Positions 1 through 10,891 are shown, numbered from the stretch's first letter. The stretch is 45,616 bases of DNA from Methylophilales bacterium 28-44-11 (GCA_002281475.1 NCGC01000012.1:1-45616), one strand, 5' to 3'. Notes: a model not told the origin generated them from the sequence alone. Made by a program: numbers and translations.

Positions 1-157
1 ACATTGATCAAATGTGGTGCACGTATCACCCAATATAAAGTCACCACAAACAAGAAATCAGGCCGCAAAATCACCCCTTGTCCTGACCAAGGATATAACT
101 GAAAAGTCAACGCGACGATCAGGGTTAACAAAACTGTGGTGATGTTAACGGGGCGCA
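1..157 (-). CDS. mreD: Rod shape-determining protein MreD (partial, N-terminal part)
   Basis: The gene reads leftward off the window edge, so only about the first 52 residues are present. The peptide starts MRPVNITTVLLTLIVALTF and continues through an ILRPDFLFVVTLYWV segment. This is the usual first membrane helix of MreD followed by the conserved RPDF/L-W motif. MreD is a small polytopic inner-membrane protein of the elongasome that works with MreC, MreB and RodA/PBP2 to place lateral-wall synthesis. The ATG overlaps the 3' end of mreC by 13 nt, which implies translational coupling in an mreBCD operon. The C-terminal part lies outside the window. Confidence 0.85.
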
Positions 158-1113
158 TTTGGTGTGGCTTGATTCGGTTGTATGGCGTTATTGCTTGCCG
201 TGACAGGAGGTGCGATAGATTTTTTTTGTTCAGCCACAACTGTGTTTTCTTCTGCCTCAGGTAAGCTCAAAATGAGTAATTGCAAATGATTATTCACACC
301 GGCGATCGGCGTGCTGACAATTTTAGCAAAGGGCGAATCTGGACTTTGGCGCACTTGCGTTACTTTGGCTACGGCTAAACCAGCTGGATATACGCCGTCA
401 ATACCAGACGTCACTAAACGGTCGCCCACTTGAATGTCGACACTGGTGGGTAAGAAAGGTAAGTCGATGGTATTACTTTTCCCCTCGCCAAAAGCAATCG
501 CACGCAATTGATTGCGCTCCACTTGAATAGGGATAGACAAATTATCATCCGTGATTAACGTGACTTCTGCACTAAATGGGAACACACGTGTGACTTGCCC
601 AACAACTCCTTCGGCATCCACTACCGCCTGCCCTGCTTTTACATCGTGCTGCGAGCCGCGATTAATCACAATCACATTGCTAAATGGATCGCGGCCCATA
701 TGCAAAATTTCACCTAAAATCGCTTTAGGAATAATCGGGGCGTTGCCCTTAAGCAGGGTGCGCAGATGACTGTTTTCTAACTCAATGGTTTGTAGGCGTT
801 GCAACATGACTTTGTGTTCGACCGCTTCAAGTTTAAGCGCTTGGTTTTCTGCTAGCAAACGACCATGGGCAGTGAAGTAATGCCTAATATTCAAACCCCA
901 TTCGCTAGGTGCGTTTGCAATCATTTCCAGAGGATGTAATGTGGCGATGAACGTTTGGCGAAACTGCGTCAAATAATTGAGGCGTGAGTCGATTGCCATT
1001 AAGACAATCGACAAAGCACAAAAAAATACCATTCGTGAAAAAGGGCTGGGTCCACGCACAAAAAAAGCTGGGGATTCTTGCGGCTCTAGTTTTTGGTGAA
1101 CGCCTTTAAGCAT
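145..1113 (-). CDS. mreC: Rod shape-determining protein MreC
   Basis: A 322-residue bitopic protein: a short cytoplasmic N-terminus, one membrane helix around residues 28-42 (MVFFCALSIVLMAID), a coiled coil around 80-120, then the beta-rich periplasmic domain with the family-typical GQVTRVFPFSAEVTLITD segment. MreC links cytoplasmic MreB filaments to periplasmic wall synthases. The C-terminus is a Pro/Ala/Asn-rich, probably disordered tail of about 35 residues, which varies between species. It lies directly downstream of mreB and overlaps mreD, so the three are probably one transcription unit. The length is normal for the family. Confidence 0.95.
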   Translation of the reverse strand: MLKGVHQKLEPQESPAFFVRGPSPFSRMVFFCALSIVLMAIDSRLNYLTQFRQTFIATLHPLEMIANAPSEWGLNIRHYFTAHGRLLAENQALKLEAVEHKVMLQRLQTIELENSHLRTLLKGNAPIIPKAILGEILHMGRDPFSNVIVINRGSQHDVKAGQAVVDAEGVVGQVTRVFPFSAEVTLITDDNLSIPIQVERNQLRAIAFGEGKSNTIDLPFLPTSVDIQVGDRLVTSGIDGVYPAGLAVAKVTQVRQSPDSPFAKIVSTPIAGVNNHLQLLILSLPEAEENTVVAEQKKSIAPPVTASNNAIQPNQATPNAPR

Positions 1114-1161
1114 GCAAGCATAAGTGTAATTTAGATGGTTGAATCAACGGTGTTTTCCAGA

Positions 1162-2208
<1,047 letters not shown>

Positions 2209-2281
2209 TTATCCCGATATTGACGAATGATGATTCACATTTAATCGTTTTGTACGTATAAGGTGTGAATTGAAATCAAGG

Positions 2282-2287
2282 TATAAT
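2282..2287 (+). promoter_or_regulatory. Possible -10 element for gatCAB
   Basis: A perfect TATAAT lies 69 nt upstream of the gatC ATG in the mreB/gatC divergent gap. No convincing -35 box sits 16-18 nt upstream, so this is only a plausible promoter core. Confidence 0.3.
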
Positions 2288-2355
2288 AGCTTAAATCACA
2301 TCTAAATTTAAGATGTTATTGCAGATTGTTACAAACAAACGATAGAAAAAACCGT

Positions 2356-2643
2356 ATGGCACTCAACACAGAAGACATCAAGCGAATTGCACATTTAGCC
2401 CGCATTGAAATTAATGAACAAGAAGCGGTTTCTACACTGACTAAGCTCTCAGGAATTCTGGGTTTAATTGAGCAAATGCAAGCGGTGGATACAGAGGGCA
2501 TTGTCCCAATGTCTCACTCACAAGACCTTGCGCAACGTCTGCGAGAGGATGTCGTAACGCAAACCAATCAACGCGAAATATTTCAAGCGATTGCCCCGAT
2601 GACTCAACACGGCCTGTATTTAGTGCCCAAAGTCATTGAATAA
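2356..2643 (+). CDS. gatC: Asp-tRNA(Asn)/Glu-tRNA(Gln) amidotransferase subunit C
   Basis: A 95-residue GatC. It is a small helical protein that wraps around GatA and stabilises the GatCAB complex, which converts mischarged Glu-tRNA(Gln) and/or Asp-tRNA(Asn) to the correct amide form. The start [19 protein letters not shown] is the standard GatC N-terminus. A longer in-frame start ten codons upstream ([10 protein letters not shown]) adds residues not found in the family, so I chose the ATG at 2356. The conserved LRED motif is present near residue 70. It is followed by gatA after 15 nt and then gatB, the usual gatCAB order. Confidence 0.95.
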   Translation: MALNTEDIKRIAHLARIEINEQEAVSTLTKLSGILGLIEQMQAVDTEGIVPMSHSQDLAQRLREDVVTQTNQREIFQAIAPMTQHGLYLVPKVIE

Positions 2644-2658
2644 CCTGTTGAACAAACC

Positions 2659-4143
2659 ATGATTAATAGCAGCCTAAACACCCTTAGCCAAATGTTGGCA
2701 AGCAAGCAAATTTCCAGCGTGGAAATGACTAATACTTTTCTTGCTCGCATACAACAATATAATCCCAGCATCAACGCCTATATTGCGTTGGATGAGCAAA
2801 AAACCTTGGCACAGGCACAAGCCGCCGATGCAAAAATCGCTGCTGGGAATGCCGAGCCACTCACTGGTATTCCCTTTGCACAAAAAGATATTTTTTGTGC
2901 CAAAGGTTGGAAAACTACATGTGGTTCTAAAATGTTAGCAAACTTTGTTGCACCGTATGATGCGCATGTGATTAGTCAATTTGATGCTGTAGGTGCGGTG
3001 AACTTGGGTAAAACCAATATGGACGAATTTGCCATGGGCTCCTCCAATGAAACCAGTTATTTTGGCGGCGTCAAAAATCCTTGGGATTTTGATCGTGTGC
3101 CAGGGGGCAGTTCAGGCGGATCTGCAGCGGCAGTCGCTGCGCGTTTATGTGCGGCAGCGACAGGCACTGATACTGGGGGCTCGATTCGTCAGCCCGCTAG
3201 TTTGTGTGGCTTTACTGGTCTTAAGCCCACCTATGGATTGGTATCGCGCTACGGCATGATTGCGTTTGCCTCTAGCCTAGACCAAGCGGGTCCGATGGCA
3301 AAAAGTGCTGAAGATTGTGCATTAATGATGAACGTGATGGCAGGCTTTGACGCGCGTGATTCGACCAGTTTAAACCGTCCGAAAGAGGATTACACACGTG
3401 GTTTAAGCGGTGTAACTGGTGACCAACCTTTAAAAGGATTGCGGATTGGCTTGCCTAAAGAATATTTTGCCGAAGGCTTGGAAGCGAGTGTCGCTAAAGT
3501 TGTACAAGAAGCCATTGCCGAATATCGAAAATTGGGTGCAGAGACTGTGGAAATTTCGCTCCCCAATAGTCATTTATCGATCCCAGTTTACTACGTGTTG
3601 GCGCCGGCAGAAGCTAGTTCAAACCTCTCTCGATATGATGGTGTTCGATATGGGCATCGTGCAGCTGAGTACGACGACTTGATGGACATGTACATGAAGA
3701 GTCGTGCTGAAGGATTTGGGGCAGAAGTGAAACGTCGCATCTTGATTGGTACCTATGTGCTGAGCGCTGGTTACTACGATGCCTACTATCTCAAAGCGCA
3801 ACAAATACGCCGATTGATTGTCCAGGATTTTACAGAGGCCTTTAAGCAATGTGACATCATCATGGGGCCCACTGCACCATCCACTGCGTTTAAAGCAGGT
3901 GAAAAAGCAGATGACCCTGTCGCGATGTATCTTCAAGACGTCTATACCATTGCCACTAATTTGGCAGGATTGCCTGGCATGAGCATTCCCGCTGGATTTG
4001 CACCAAGTCACTTGGGTAAGCCCTTGCCAGTTGGATTGCAGCTCATTGGTAACTACTTTGACGAAGCGCGCATGTTAGATGTAGCGCACGCCTATCAACA
4101 AGTTTCAGATTGGCATACGCACATGCCAGTTGGGTTGGAGTAA
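2659..4143 (+). CDS. gatA: Asp-tRNA(Asn)/Glu-tRNA(Gln) amidotransferase subunit A
   Basis: A 494-residue amidase-signature protein, the glutaminase subunit of GatCAB that supplies ammonia to GatB. The Ser-cisSer-Lys triad is readable: Lys76 in FAQKDIF, cis-Ser151 in [14 protein letters not shown], and the nucleophile Ser175 in [10 protein letters not shown]. The length matches bacterial GatA (about 485-495). No strong Shine-Dalgarno is visible before the ATG; coupling to gatC 15 nt upstream probably helps translation. gatB begins 4 nt after the stop. Confidence 0.97.
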   Translation: MINSSLNTLSQMLASKQISSVEMTNTFLARIQQYNPSINAYIALDEQKTLAQAQAADAKIAAGNAEPLTGIPFAQKDIFCAKGWKTTCGSKMLANFVAPYDAHVISQFDAVGAVNLGKTNMDEFAMGSSNETSYFGGVKNPWDFDRVPGGSSGGSAAAVAARLCAAATGTDTGGSIRQPASLCGFTGLKPTYGLVSRYGMIAFASSLDQAGPMAKSAEDCALMMNVMAGFDARDSTSLNRPKEDYTRGLSGVTGDQPLKGLRIGLPKEYFAEGLEASVAKVVQEAIAEYRKLGAETVEISLPNSHLSIPVYYVLAPAEASSNLSRYDGVRYGHRAAEYDDLMDMYMKSRAEGFGAEVKRRILIGTYVLSAGYYDAYYLKAQQIRRLIVQDFTEAFKQCDIIMGPTAPSTAFKAGEKADDPVAMYLQDVYTIATNLAGLPGMSIPAGFAPSHLGKPLPVGLQLIGNYFDEARMLDVAHAYQQVSDWHTHMPVGLE

Positions 4144-4147
4144 ACGC

Positions 4148-5593
4148 ATGGAATGGGAAGTTGTGATTGGGTTAGAAACGCACACTCAATTAAAAACAAA
4201 AACAAAGATTTTTAGTGGCGCGTCCACCACCTATGGTGCTGAGCCAAACACGCAAGCGTGTGAGGTGAGTATTGCCTTGCCAGGTGTGTTACCTGTGTTA
4301 AACAAACAAGCGGTGGAATGTGCCATTCAATTTGGTTTAGCCATTGATGCAGACATTGCGCCGCGCAGTGTATTTGCCCGAAAAAATTACTTTTATCCCG
4401 ATTTACCCAAAGGTTATCAAATCAGCCAGTATGAGCTGCCAGTAGTAGGTAAAGGCAAGCTGACGATACAAGTCCCACCAGGTAAAAACACTGAGGCTTA
4501 TGAAAAAACCATCCATATCACTCGTGCTCATTTGGAAGAAGATGCAGGTAAGTCAGTGCATGGCGCAGTCGAAGGCATGTCTGGAATTGATTTAAACCGT
4601 GCTGGAACCCCGTTATTAGAAATCGTGACCGAGCCAGATATGCGAAGCGCTGCGGAAGCAGTGGCCTATGCCAAAAAATTGCACGAGTTAGTGCAGTGGA
4701 TAGGCATTTGCGATGGCAATATGCAAGAAGGTAGCTTTCGTTGCGATGTGAACGTCTCTGTGCGTCCAAAAGGCACTGAAAAACTTGGCACCCGCCGCGA
4801 AATAAAAAACCTCAACTCTTTCAAATTTATGCAGCAAGCCATTGAATATGAAACCCAATGGCAAATTGACACGCTTGAAGATGGTGGCAAGATTCAACAG
4901 GCGACCGTTTTGTTTAACCCAGACACTGGTGAAACACGTGCCATGCGCTCTAAAGAAGAAGCAAACGATTACCGCTACTTCCCTGATCCCGATTTATTAC
5001 CGTTAATTGTGACAGAGGAAGATAAAGCCCGCGTCAAAGCAACAATGCCAGAGTTGCCAGAGGCCATGAAGGCAAGATTTGAAGCGGATTATGGGTTGAG
5101 TACCTATGATGCGGCTGCACTCACAGCCAGTCGCACGATGGCGGATTATTTTGTGTCTGTGGTGCAGGCAGGGGCAGAAGCCAAGCCTGCTGCGAACTGG
5201 ATGATGGGCGCATTGTCTGCAAAATTGAATGCTGAAGAAAAAGCGACTGCAGATTCGCCTGTATCAGCACTGCAATTAGCGCAACTGCTCAAACGTATTC
5301 AAGACAATACGATTTCCAACAACGCGGCTAAGCAGGTATTTGAAGCTTTGTGGTTGGGTGAAGGTGAGGTAGACGAGATCATTGCAACCAAAGGTCTCAA
5401 GCAAGAGTCTGATAGTGGTGCGATAGAAGCAATCATCGATGGCGTTTTGGCAGCAAATCCAGCCATGGTGGAGGAATTTAAAGCAGGAAAAGAAAAAGCT
5501 TTTAATGCATTGGTGGGTCAAGCCATGAAAGCATCTAAAGGTAAGGCAAACCCTGCACAAGTCAATGAGATATTGAAGAAGAAATTAACCTAA
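4148..5593 (+). CDS. gatB: Asp-tRNA(Asn)/Glu-tRNA(Gln) amidotransferase subunit B
   Basis: A 481-residue GatB, the kinase/transamidase subunit that phosphorylates the misacylated tRNA and transfers ammonia. The N-terminus [17 protein letters not shown] and the [19 protein letters not shown] and [11 protein letters not shown] segments are hallmark GatB motifs. The C-terminal YqeY-like tail domain (about 330-481) ends normally with [22 protein letters not shown] chose the ATG at 4148; an in-frame ATG at 4130 lies inside gatA and adds six non-family residues. It converges with the DUF4124 gene, only 25 nt away. Confidence 0.97.
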   Translation: MEWEVVIGLETHTQLKTKTKIFSGASTTYGAEPNTQACEVSIALPGVLPVLNKQAVECAIQFGLAIDADIAPRSVFARKNYFYPDLPKGYQISQYELPVVGKGKLTIQVPPGKNTEAYEKTIHITRAHLEEDAGKSVHGAVEGMSGIDLNRAGTPLLEIVTEPDMRSAAEAVAYAKKLHELVQWIGICDGNMQEGSFRCDVNVSVRPKGTEKLGTRREIKNLNSFKFMQQAIEYETQWQIDTLEDGGKIQQATVLFNPDTGETRAMRSKEEANDYRYFPDPDLLPLIVTEEDKARVKATMPELPEAMKARFEADYGLSTYDAAALTASRTMADYFVSVVQAGAEAKPAANWMMGALSAKLNAEEKATADSPVSALQLAQLLKRIQDNTISNNAAKQVFEALWLGEGEVDEIIATKGLKQESDSGAIEAIIDGVLAANPAMVEEFKAGKEKAFNALVGQAMKASKGKANPAQVNEILKKKLT

Positions 5594-5618
5594 ACGATTA
5601 GATGGGCTTCTAGGGGCA

Positions 5619-6251
5619 TTAATTTTGCTTAGGCGGTTCGTTGGCGTTTTTGATGCTGTTAGGTGTATGGCCTTGCGCTTTAAGTTCTAAATAGCGTTTT
5701 TTGTCGTCGTCGTAACGCTGACGTAATTTCTCTATGTCTTGTTTTTTTGCCAAAATTTGACGGTCGGTCTCATTGATCAGATTTAGATTTTTCTGTTTTT
5801 CGTCGATCAGCAATTTGGTTATGGCCTGCTTTTTTTTGGTCAAAGTATCTATTTTGCTTTGGTTTTTTTGTTGGGTTTCTTGCAGATTGCTGCGCGTTTG
5901 TTGCAGATTGGCTAACGAAAATTCATCAATTTTGGTGTTGCGATCACGTGCAATATCTATTTCATCAGCATTGCTATAAGACGCAAGTAAGGCAGCATCT
6001 TGCCTTGATTGCTGAGACGCTAGCGCTTCTGCTTGCTGATTTATTTGAGGTGGTTGGATTTTTTTGATGGTCATGCCATCTTTGTTGAGCACGCTGGAGC
6101 GATTGGTGTCGGTGGGCATTGGCGCTTTGTCGCCATAGTGCGTAATGCCATCTTTATCCACCCATTTTACAATAGGTTTGCCATCTGCATGGCTGTAGGT
6201 GGTGCTACTTAAAAGTGCGATACAACATACAACAGCTTTGATTATTTTCAT
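5619..6251 (-). CDS. DUF4124 domain-containing exported protein
   Basis: A 210-residue protein with a signal peptide (KIIKAVVCCIALLSSTTYSHA) followed at residues 26-50 by the short DUF4124 motif IVKWVDKDGITHYGDKAP. DUF4124 is common in exported proteins of beta- and gammaproteobacteria, but its function is unknown. Residues 95-190 are Gln/Lys-rich and predicted coiled coil (QQKNQSKIDTLTKKKQA, KQDIEKLRQRYDDDKKRYL). The ATG at 6251 was preferred to a TTG three codons upstream because it directly precedes a standard signal peptide. It starts 14 nt after pyrE and is probably co-transcribed with it. Its periplasmic location is inferred; its role is not known. Confidence 0.8.
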   Translation of the reverse strand: MKIIKAVVCCIALLSSTTYSHADGKPIVKWVDKDGITHYGDKAPMPTDTNRSSVLNKDGMTIKKIQPPQINQQAEALASQQSRQDAALLASYSNADEIDIARDRNTKIDEFSLANLQQTRSNLQETQQKNQSKIDTLTKKKQAITKLLIDEKQKNLNLINETDRQILAKKQDIEKLRQRYDDDKKRYLELKAQGHTPNSIKNANEPPKQN

Positions 6252-6265
6252 GGTCGCCAAAGTAT

Positions 6266-6904
6266 TTAGACACAGTATTGTTGTCGATAGTGATCGACTT
6301 TAAGCAAATACTGTGCCAAATCATGGCTATTTTCAATGTATTTGAGTAAGTCCGAGAGCTTGGCAATGCTAGAAACAGGAATGTTGTTGTTTTTTTCAAC
6401 TTCTTGTACAGCAGATAACTCAGTCAGGCCTTTTTCTTGGCGGTCTAATGCAATACTCACGCCACAGGGTGTTGCGTGTTGTGATTCAATAAGCGATACC
6501 GACTCGCGAATTGAAGTGCCCGCTGAAATCACATCATCAATAATCAGTACGTTGCCTTGAATTGGAGAGCCCACTAAGGTGCCACCTTCGCCATGGTCTT
6601 TCGCCTCTTTACGGTTGTAGGCATACGGATAGTTTTTGCCATCACGTGCAAAAGCGATACTGATGGCGGCGACCAACGGAATACCTTTATAGGCTGGCCC
6701 AAACAACATGTCGAATTGAATGCCAGAAGCTTGGATGCTTTTGGCGTAAAATTCGCCAAGTTTTAATAAACTTTCGCCATCGTTAAATAATCCCGCGTTA
6801 AAAAAATAAGGGCTTAGACGCCCCGCTTTGGTTTTAAACTCACCAAATCTCAACACCTGTTTTTTAACAGAAAACGCGATAAACTCTTGGCTAAAATCAT
6901 TCAT
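6266..6904 (-). CDS. pyrE: Orotate phosphoribosyltransferase
   Basis: A 212-residue PRTase that joins orotate to PRPP to make OMP in de novo pyrimidine synthesis. The PRPP loop IIDDVISAGTSIRES lies at residues 121-135, and the catalytic flexible loop with NRKEAKDHGEGG at about 97-108 carries the family Lys/His residues. The start MNDFSQEFIAF matches proteobacterial PyrE; a TTG three codons upstream is unlikely. The gene diverges from xth with only 23 nt between start codons, so each promoter must reach into the neighbouring coding sequence. Confidence 0.96.
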   Translation of the reverse strand: MNDFSQEFIAFSVKKQVLRFGEFKTKAGRLSPYFFNAGLFNDGESLLKLGEFYAKSIQASGIQFDMLFGPAYKGIPLVAAISIAFARDGKNYPYAYNRKEAKDHGEGGTLVGSPIQGNVLIIDDVISAGTSIRESVSLIESQHATPCGVSIALDRQEKGLTELSAVQEVEKNNNIPVSSIAKLSDLLKYIENSHDLAQYLLKVDHYRQQYCV

Positions 6905-6927
6905 TGGAATCAAAAAGAAAGTAAATA

Positions 6928-7701
6928 ATGCGCATTATAACGTTGAATTTAAATGGAATACGCTCCGCGGCAAATAAAGGGTTTTATCCATGGTTGCAGC
7001 AAATGCAGCCAGATATTCTTTGCATGCAAGAGATCAAAGCACAAGCCACTGACATGACAGCTGAGATGCTCGCACCTGAGGGTTATCACGGGTATTTTCA
7101 CTACGCAGATAAAAAGGGCTACAGCGGCGTAGGTATCTACAGCAAGCAAAAACCTGATGCAGTAATTGAGGGTTTGGGGATTGCTGATATAGATGCTGAA
7201 GGCCGATATTTAGAGTGCCGTTTTGGTCACTTATGTGTCATTTCTTTGTACCTGCCAAGTGGCTCTAGTGGCGAAGAACGGCAACAATTCAAGTTTAGCG
7301 TAATGGCACGCTTCATGCTTCATCTAGAACAGCTGATCAAGTGTGGTTATGAAGTAGTGATTTGCGGCGATTGGAATATTGCGCACCAAGAAATTGATTT
7401 AAGGAATTACAAAGGCAACAAGAAAAATTCTGGGTTTTTGCCAGAAGAGCGTGCATGGATGACTGACTTATTTAGTCGTGTTGGCTGGGTGGATGTGTAT
7501 CGACGTTTGCATCCAGAAACCACAGAGGAATGCTATACCTGGTGGAGTAATCGCGGTCAGGCTTGGGCAAAGAATGTGGGTTGGCGTATTGATTACCAAA
7601 TTGCAACGCCAGACTTTGCAGAAAAAGCAACGCAGGCTGCTATTTACAAAACTGAGCGGTTTAGCGATCACGCACCATTGGTCATTGATTATCGAATTTA
7701 A
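6928..7701 (+). CDS. xth: Exodeoxyribonuclease III (AP endonuclease, XthA family)
   Basis: A 257-residue exonuclease/endonuclease/phosphatase-fold enzyme acting in base-excision repair at abasic sites. Catalytic motifs are visible: Asn7 in TLNLNGIRSA, Glu35 in ILCMQEIKAQ, the CGDWNIAHQEIDLRN active-site strand, and the C-terminal His in FSDHAPLVIDY. The length (about 255-260) is normal for the ExoIII family. It is divergent from pyrE and followed 46 nt later by an unrelated exported protein. Confidence 0.95.
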   Translation: MRIITLNLNGIRSAANKGFYPWLQQMQPDILCMQEIKAQATDMTAEMLAPEGYHGYFHYADKKGYSGVGIYSKQKPDAVIEGLGIADIDAEGRYLECRFGHLCVISLYLPSGSSGEERQQFKFSVMARFMLHLEQLIKCGYEVVICGDWNIAHQEIDLRNYKGNKKNSGFLPEERAWMTDLFSRVGWVDVYRRLHPETTEECYTWWSNRGQAWAKNVGWRIDYQIATPDFAEKATQAAIYKTERFSDHAPLVIDYRI

Positions 7702-7747
7702 CTTAACCTATTGACTGGCTGAGATAACCCACTGAAAGGGGAATGCG

Positions 7748-8581
7748 ATGTTAGAGGTGTTATTGAAATCATTAGCAATTCTCATCATGCTTACTTTGTC
7801 CCCTTTTGCGTTAGGTATTGCAAATGCAGAAGGCAATGCCTTGACGCGTAATGTCAGTGCAGTGTATTCCGACATGGATATGCGCATGAGCCTTGCCACC
7901 AAGCCCAACGTAGCCCCTTGTATTGAAGGCGAATGCGTGGAGCGTCAACAATTTAACGCGCATGTGCAGGCATTAGGAGAGAAGTTGGCGATTGCAGCCT
8001 ATTCGGTTTATCCTGAATTACAAAAGAGAATCCCGCATTTTAAGTTTGACGTGGTAGAAAAAGCCGCTGCAGCAACCACTTCCACAGCCAACGGTCGTAT
8101 TGTCGTATTTCGTGGTATTCAGGAGTTAGCATTAAGTGACGAGGCGTTAAGCTATGTGTTAAGTCGTGAGATGGGCCATGTGATTGGCCAGCATCATCAT
8201 CAGAATATTGCAACAAAACTGATGATTACCGCCATTGCCAGTATTGTTTTCCCTGCTCTGGCGATTATAAGTGCGTCCTCCACTGCTGCACAGGCATCAA
8301 CTGCTACCACTGCCATTACCAGCGCAGCATCGTCGCTCACCAGTTTTGTGGGCTCAGAAGTCGCTATTAAAAAAGCCAAACCAACTCAATTAGCAGAGTC
8401 CGATAATATCGCTTTAAACTTAATGGTGTATCAAGGTTATGATATGCGAATGGTGGCAGAGGGCATTCCTGAGGTCAGTGGCTCGCAAACCGCTTGGCTG
8501 AAAGATTTGGAATTAAGCGTGACGAATCTTGAAAATGCTATGCACAATCAGTCGATTGATTTGGCGCAAGCGCCGATTTAA
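7748..8581 (+). CDS. M48-like exported protein with altered zinc-binding motif
   Basis: A 277-residue protein with an N-terminal signal peptide or anchor (about 1-27) and an AAAGGGG-like Shine-Dalgarno. The middle resembles M48 peptidases such as LoiP/YggG and BepA: a conserved strand, then SREMGHVIGQHHHQN at residues 139-153, a hydrophobic Ala/Ser/Thr-rich stretch (about 160-200), and an ESDNIALNLMVYQGYD segment like the third-ligand helix (Glu217). In active M48 enzymes the first motif is HExxH; here the first His is Arg140 (codon CGT), while Glu141, His144 and Glu217 remain. It may be an inactive, chaperone-like derivative. The ORF is intact. Confidence 0.7.
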   Translation: MLEVLLKSLAILIMLTLSPFALGIANAEGNALTRNVSAVYSDMDMRMSLATKPNVAPCIEGECVERQQFNAHVQALGEKLAIAAYSVYPELQKRIPHFKFDVVEKAAAATTSTANGRIVVFRGIQELALSDEALSYVLSREMGHVIGQHHHQNIATKLMITAIASIVFPALAIISASSTAAQASTATTAITSAASSLTSFVGSEVAIKKAKPTQLAESDNIALNLMVYQGYDMRMVAEGIPEVSGSQTAWLKDLELSVTNLENAMHNQSIDLAQAPI

Positions 8582-8653
8582 CAGTATGGCTGCTTAACAA
8601 TCAATATAAGCACTCCCTTGTTTGTTTATCTTAAATATTGAATAGGTTCACCC

Positions 8654-9421
8654 TCAGTGGCAAAACTTTAAAGCGAGACTCTGTAAAATCTCGCCTGTTA
8701 GGCTGTCTTGTACGAATATCACTGCACCGCCATTGCGGTTGTTCCATATATTCTTTAAGTTAAATTGCTTTACAAATTGCTGTTGTCTGTTCATTTGATA
8801 AGCGCCAAATAAATCACGCACTACATAGTCATGATGGAGTTCACGACCATTATTTTCACCCGCCTTAATATGGCTCACTAATTGATTTTGATAGAGTGCC
8901 ACGAAAATATCGGAACGATTTGCAATACTTGTTTCCTGCGTGCTGGCATTTGCCGTCAATGTAATATCGCCATTGCTTAACGTCTTGGCATCAAGTTGTA
9001 ATTGCGCACGTGCTTGTTGAAGTTTGGATTGATCAGTGGCTTGCTGCAGTCTGCGCTGATCCCACCCTTTGAAATCTTTGCCATTTAGCACAAACTGCGG
9101 TGTATAGACAAATCCCGCAGCGTTAAAAGCAGCCAGTTTACGTTGACGTGTGCTGTATTCTGGTTTGGAAAATTGATCCTGCCAACCGATGTAGTTCCAA
9201 TAATCCACATGAAATGCCAACGGCGTCACTTTGGTGGATGCGACGTCTAATGCGCTTAACCATTTATCTGCGGGTGGGCAACTGCTACATCCTTCTGAAG
9301 TGTAAAGCTCTAGCAAAGGCACAATGTGAGGACCGCTTTGCGCACTGCATTCAGCAGCATAGACGTGGCTGAGGTTCAACAAGGATGCAAGTGCAAAGGT
9401 GAAAAGTGGAATATGGCGCAT
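8654..9421 (-). CDS. DUF1223 domain-containing exported protein (thioredoxin-like)
   Basis: A 255-residue protein. I chose the ATG at 9421 because an AGGAGA Shine-Dalgarno sits 6 nt before it and it opens a signal peptide (RHIPLFTFALASLLNLSHVYAA); an ATG nine codons upstream lacks this. The mature start VPLLELYTSEGCSSCPPADKWL is the DUF1223 signature, with a CxxC pair in a thioredoxin-like fold, followed by HVDYWNYIGWQDQFS and YTPQFVLNG, also typical. Members are exported and of unknown function; a periplasmic redox role is an inference. It lies 50 nt downstream of the AmpG-like gene and may be co-transcribed with it. Confidence 0.85.
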   Translation of the reverse strand: MRHIPLFTFALASLLNLSHVYAAECSAQSGPHIVPLLELYTSEGCSSCPPADKWLSALDVASTKVTPLAFHVDYWNYIGWQDQFSKPEYSTRQRKLAAFNAAGFVYTPQFVLNGKDFKGWDQRRLQQATDQSKLQQARAQLQLDAKTLSNGDITLTANASTQETSIANRSDIFVALYQNQLVSHIKAGENNGRELHHDYVVRDLFGAYQMNRQQQFVKQFNLKNIWNNRNGGAVIFVQDSLTGEILQSLALKFCH

Positions 9422-9471
9422 GCAGTTTCTCCTAACTAAAGTCAACATTAGTCGAAAAAAGTAGGCAGGCC

Positions 9472-10716
9472 TTACAGCGGTGCTTCGTTTTCTTTGATGC
9501 TATTCCAAGGCGCAATTTTGTACAGCAGTAGCATGCCGGGGATGGCTAGTAAAAAACAGGCAATATAAAAATTAAACCAGCCTAAGTGTTCCACCATAAA
9601 GCCCGTCCCTGCGTTGGCGACGGTTCTAGGGACTGCTGCCAAACTGGTAAACAATGCAAACTGGGTGGCGGTGTATAACGGATTGGTGGTGAGTGCAATA
9701 TATGCGACAAAAGCCGCTGTGCCTAAGCCTACGCCAAATGCTTCAAAGCCAATCACCAAAGCCAGCACCACCACATCGTGCCCGACCACTGCCAACCAAG
9801 TAAAGCCCAAAATGGCGACCATTTGCACGATGCCAAATAACCAGAGTGCACGATTGATGCCCAACTGTACCATCCAAATGCCACCCAAAATACCACCCGC
9901 CACACTCGACCATAGCCCGGCATTTTTGGCCACTAAACCAATTTCAGTTTTACTAAAGCCCATGTCTAAATAAAATGGGGTTGCCAATGCTGTGGCCATG
10001 CTATCGCCCAATTTATAGAGAAAAATAAACGCAAGAATTGTGAGTGCAGCACGCACACCATTACGTGCGATAAATTCATGGAACGGCTCCACAACCGCTT
10101 GTCTCAAGGTTTTGGGCGTGCCATATTTCAGTGGCGGTTCTTTTACCACTATCGTCATGATTAGTCCGGGCAACATGAATAATGCAGTGATGACAAATAC
10201 GCTATGCCAAGGGAGATGGTCAGCCAATATCAATGAAATCGAACCTGGGACCAAGCCTGCAATTTTGTAGGCATTCACATGAATAACGTTGCCTAAACCT
10301 AGCTCAATGTCTGGCAGTATTTCACGGCGATAAGCGTCTAATACAATGTCTTGGCTGGCACTAAAAAAAGCTACTACGGCCGCTAAATAAGCCACCGTCC
10401 AAATATCCAATTGGGCGTGCAAATAACCAAATGCTGGAATGCTGAAGAGTAACGCTAATTGGGTGATCAACAACCAGCCACGTCTACGTCCCAAGGGCGG
10501 TGTGAAGCGATCAAATAATGGCGCCCATATAAATTTCCAGGTAAAAGGTAGGCTAATTAATGAAAATAAACCAATGGCTTTCAGGTCGACACCTTCTGAA
10601 CGTAACCATGCAGGTAAAAGGCTAATTAAGATATAGAGAGGCAGGCCTGAGCTAAAGCCCGTGAATACGCATATCAGCATGCGTCTGTTAAATAGTAATT
10701 CTTTAAATTTTCCCAC
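9472..10716 (-). CDS. ampG: AmpG-family MFS permease
   Basis: A 414-residue major facilitator protein with about 12 hydrophobic segments. The N-terminal FNRRMLICVFTGFSSGLPLYILISLLP, followed by FTWKFIWAPLFDRFTPPLGRRRGWLL (the MFS motif-A-like loop), is typical of AmpG, the importer of GlcNAc-anhydroMurNAc muropeptides in wall recycling. The start is GTG, with a weak AAGAG upstream; an ATG at residue 13 is a less likely alternative. The length is shorter than E. coli AmpG (491) but normal for the many 410-430-residue AmpG homologues. The substrate is inferred from the family only. Confidence 0.85.
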   Translation of the reverse strand: MGKFKELLFNRRMLICVFTGFSSGLPLYILISLLPAWLRSEGVDLKAIGLFSLISLPFTWKFIWAPLFDRFTPPLGRRRGWLLITQLALLFSIPAFGYLHAQLDIWTVAYLAAVVAFFSASQDIVLDAYRREILPDIELGLGNVIHVNAYKIAGLVPGSISLILADHLPWHSVFVITALFMLPGLIMTIVVKEPPLKYGTPKTLRQAVVEPFHEFIARNGVRAALTILAFIFLYKLGDSMATALATPFYLDMGFSKTEIGLVAKNAGLWSSVAGGILGGIWMVQLGINRALWLFGIVQMVAILGFTWLAVVGHDVVVLALVIGFEAFGVGLGTAAFVAYIALTTNPLYTATQFALFTSLAAVPRTVANAGTGFMVEHLGWFNFYIACFLLAIPGMLLLYKIAPWNSIKENEAPL

Positions 10717-10858
10717 TCAATATACTCTTGTATTCTTGGTTTTGAAGGAGAACATTACCATATAGCGAGCTTGCTAATGAGAAATAGGAATAACTATTTT
10801 TTTTGTGCTAACTACAAAGGTCACATATTCATATGATGTCAAACAAGAACGAAATGAG

Positions 10859-10891
10859 AAAAAAAGAGCCAAACTGTTTAAAGTTTGGCTC
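10859..10891 (-). terminator. Rho-independent terminator of the xoxF-cytochrome c operon
   Basis: A perfect 10-bp stem (GAGCCAAACT at 10866-10875 with AGTTTGGCTC at 10882-10891) with a 6-nt loop. On the minus strand it is followed by seven T residues (A-run at 10859-10865). It lies 65 nt past the cytochrome c stop. Confidence 0.9.
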
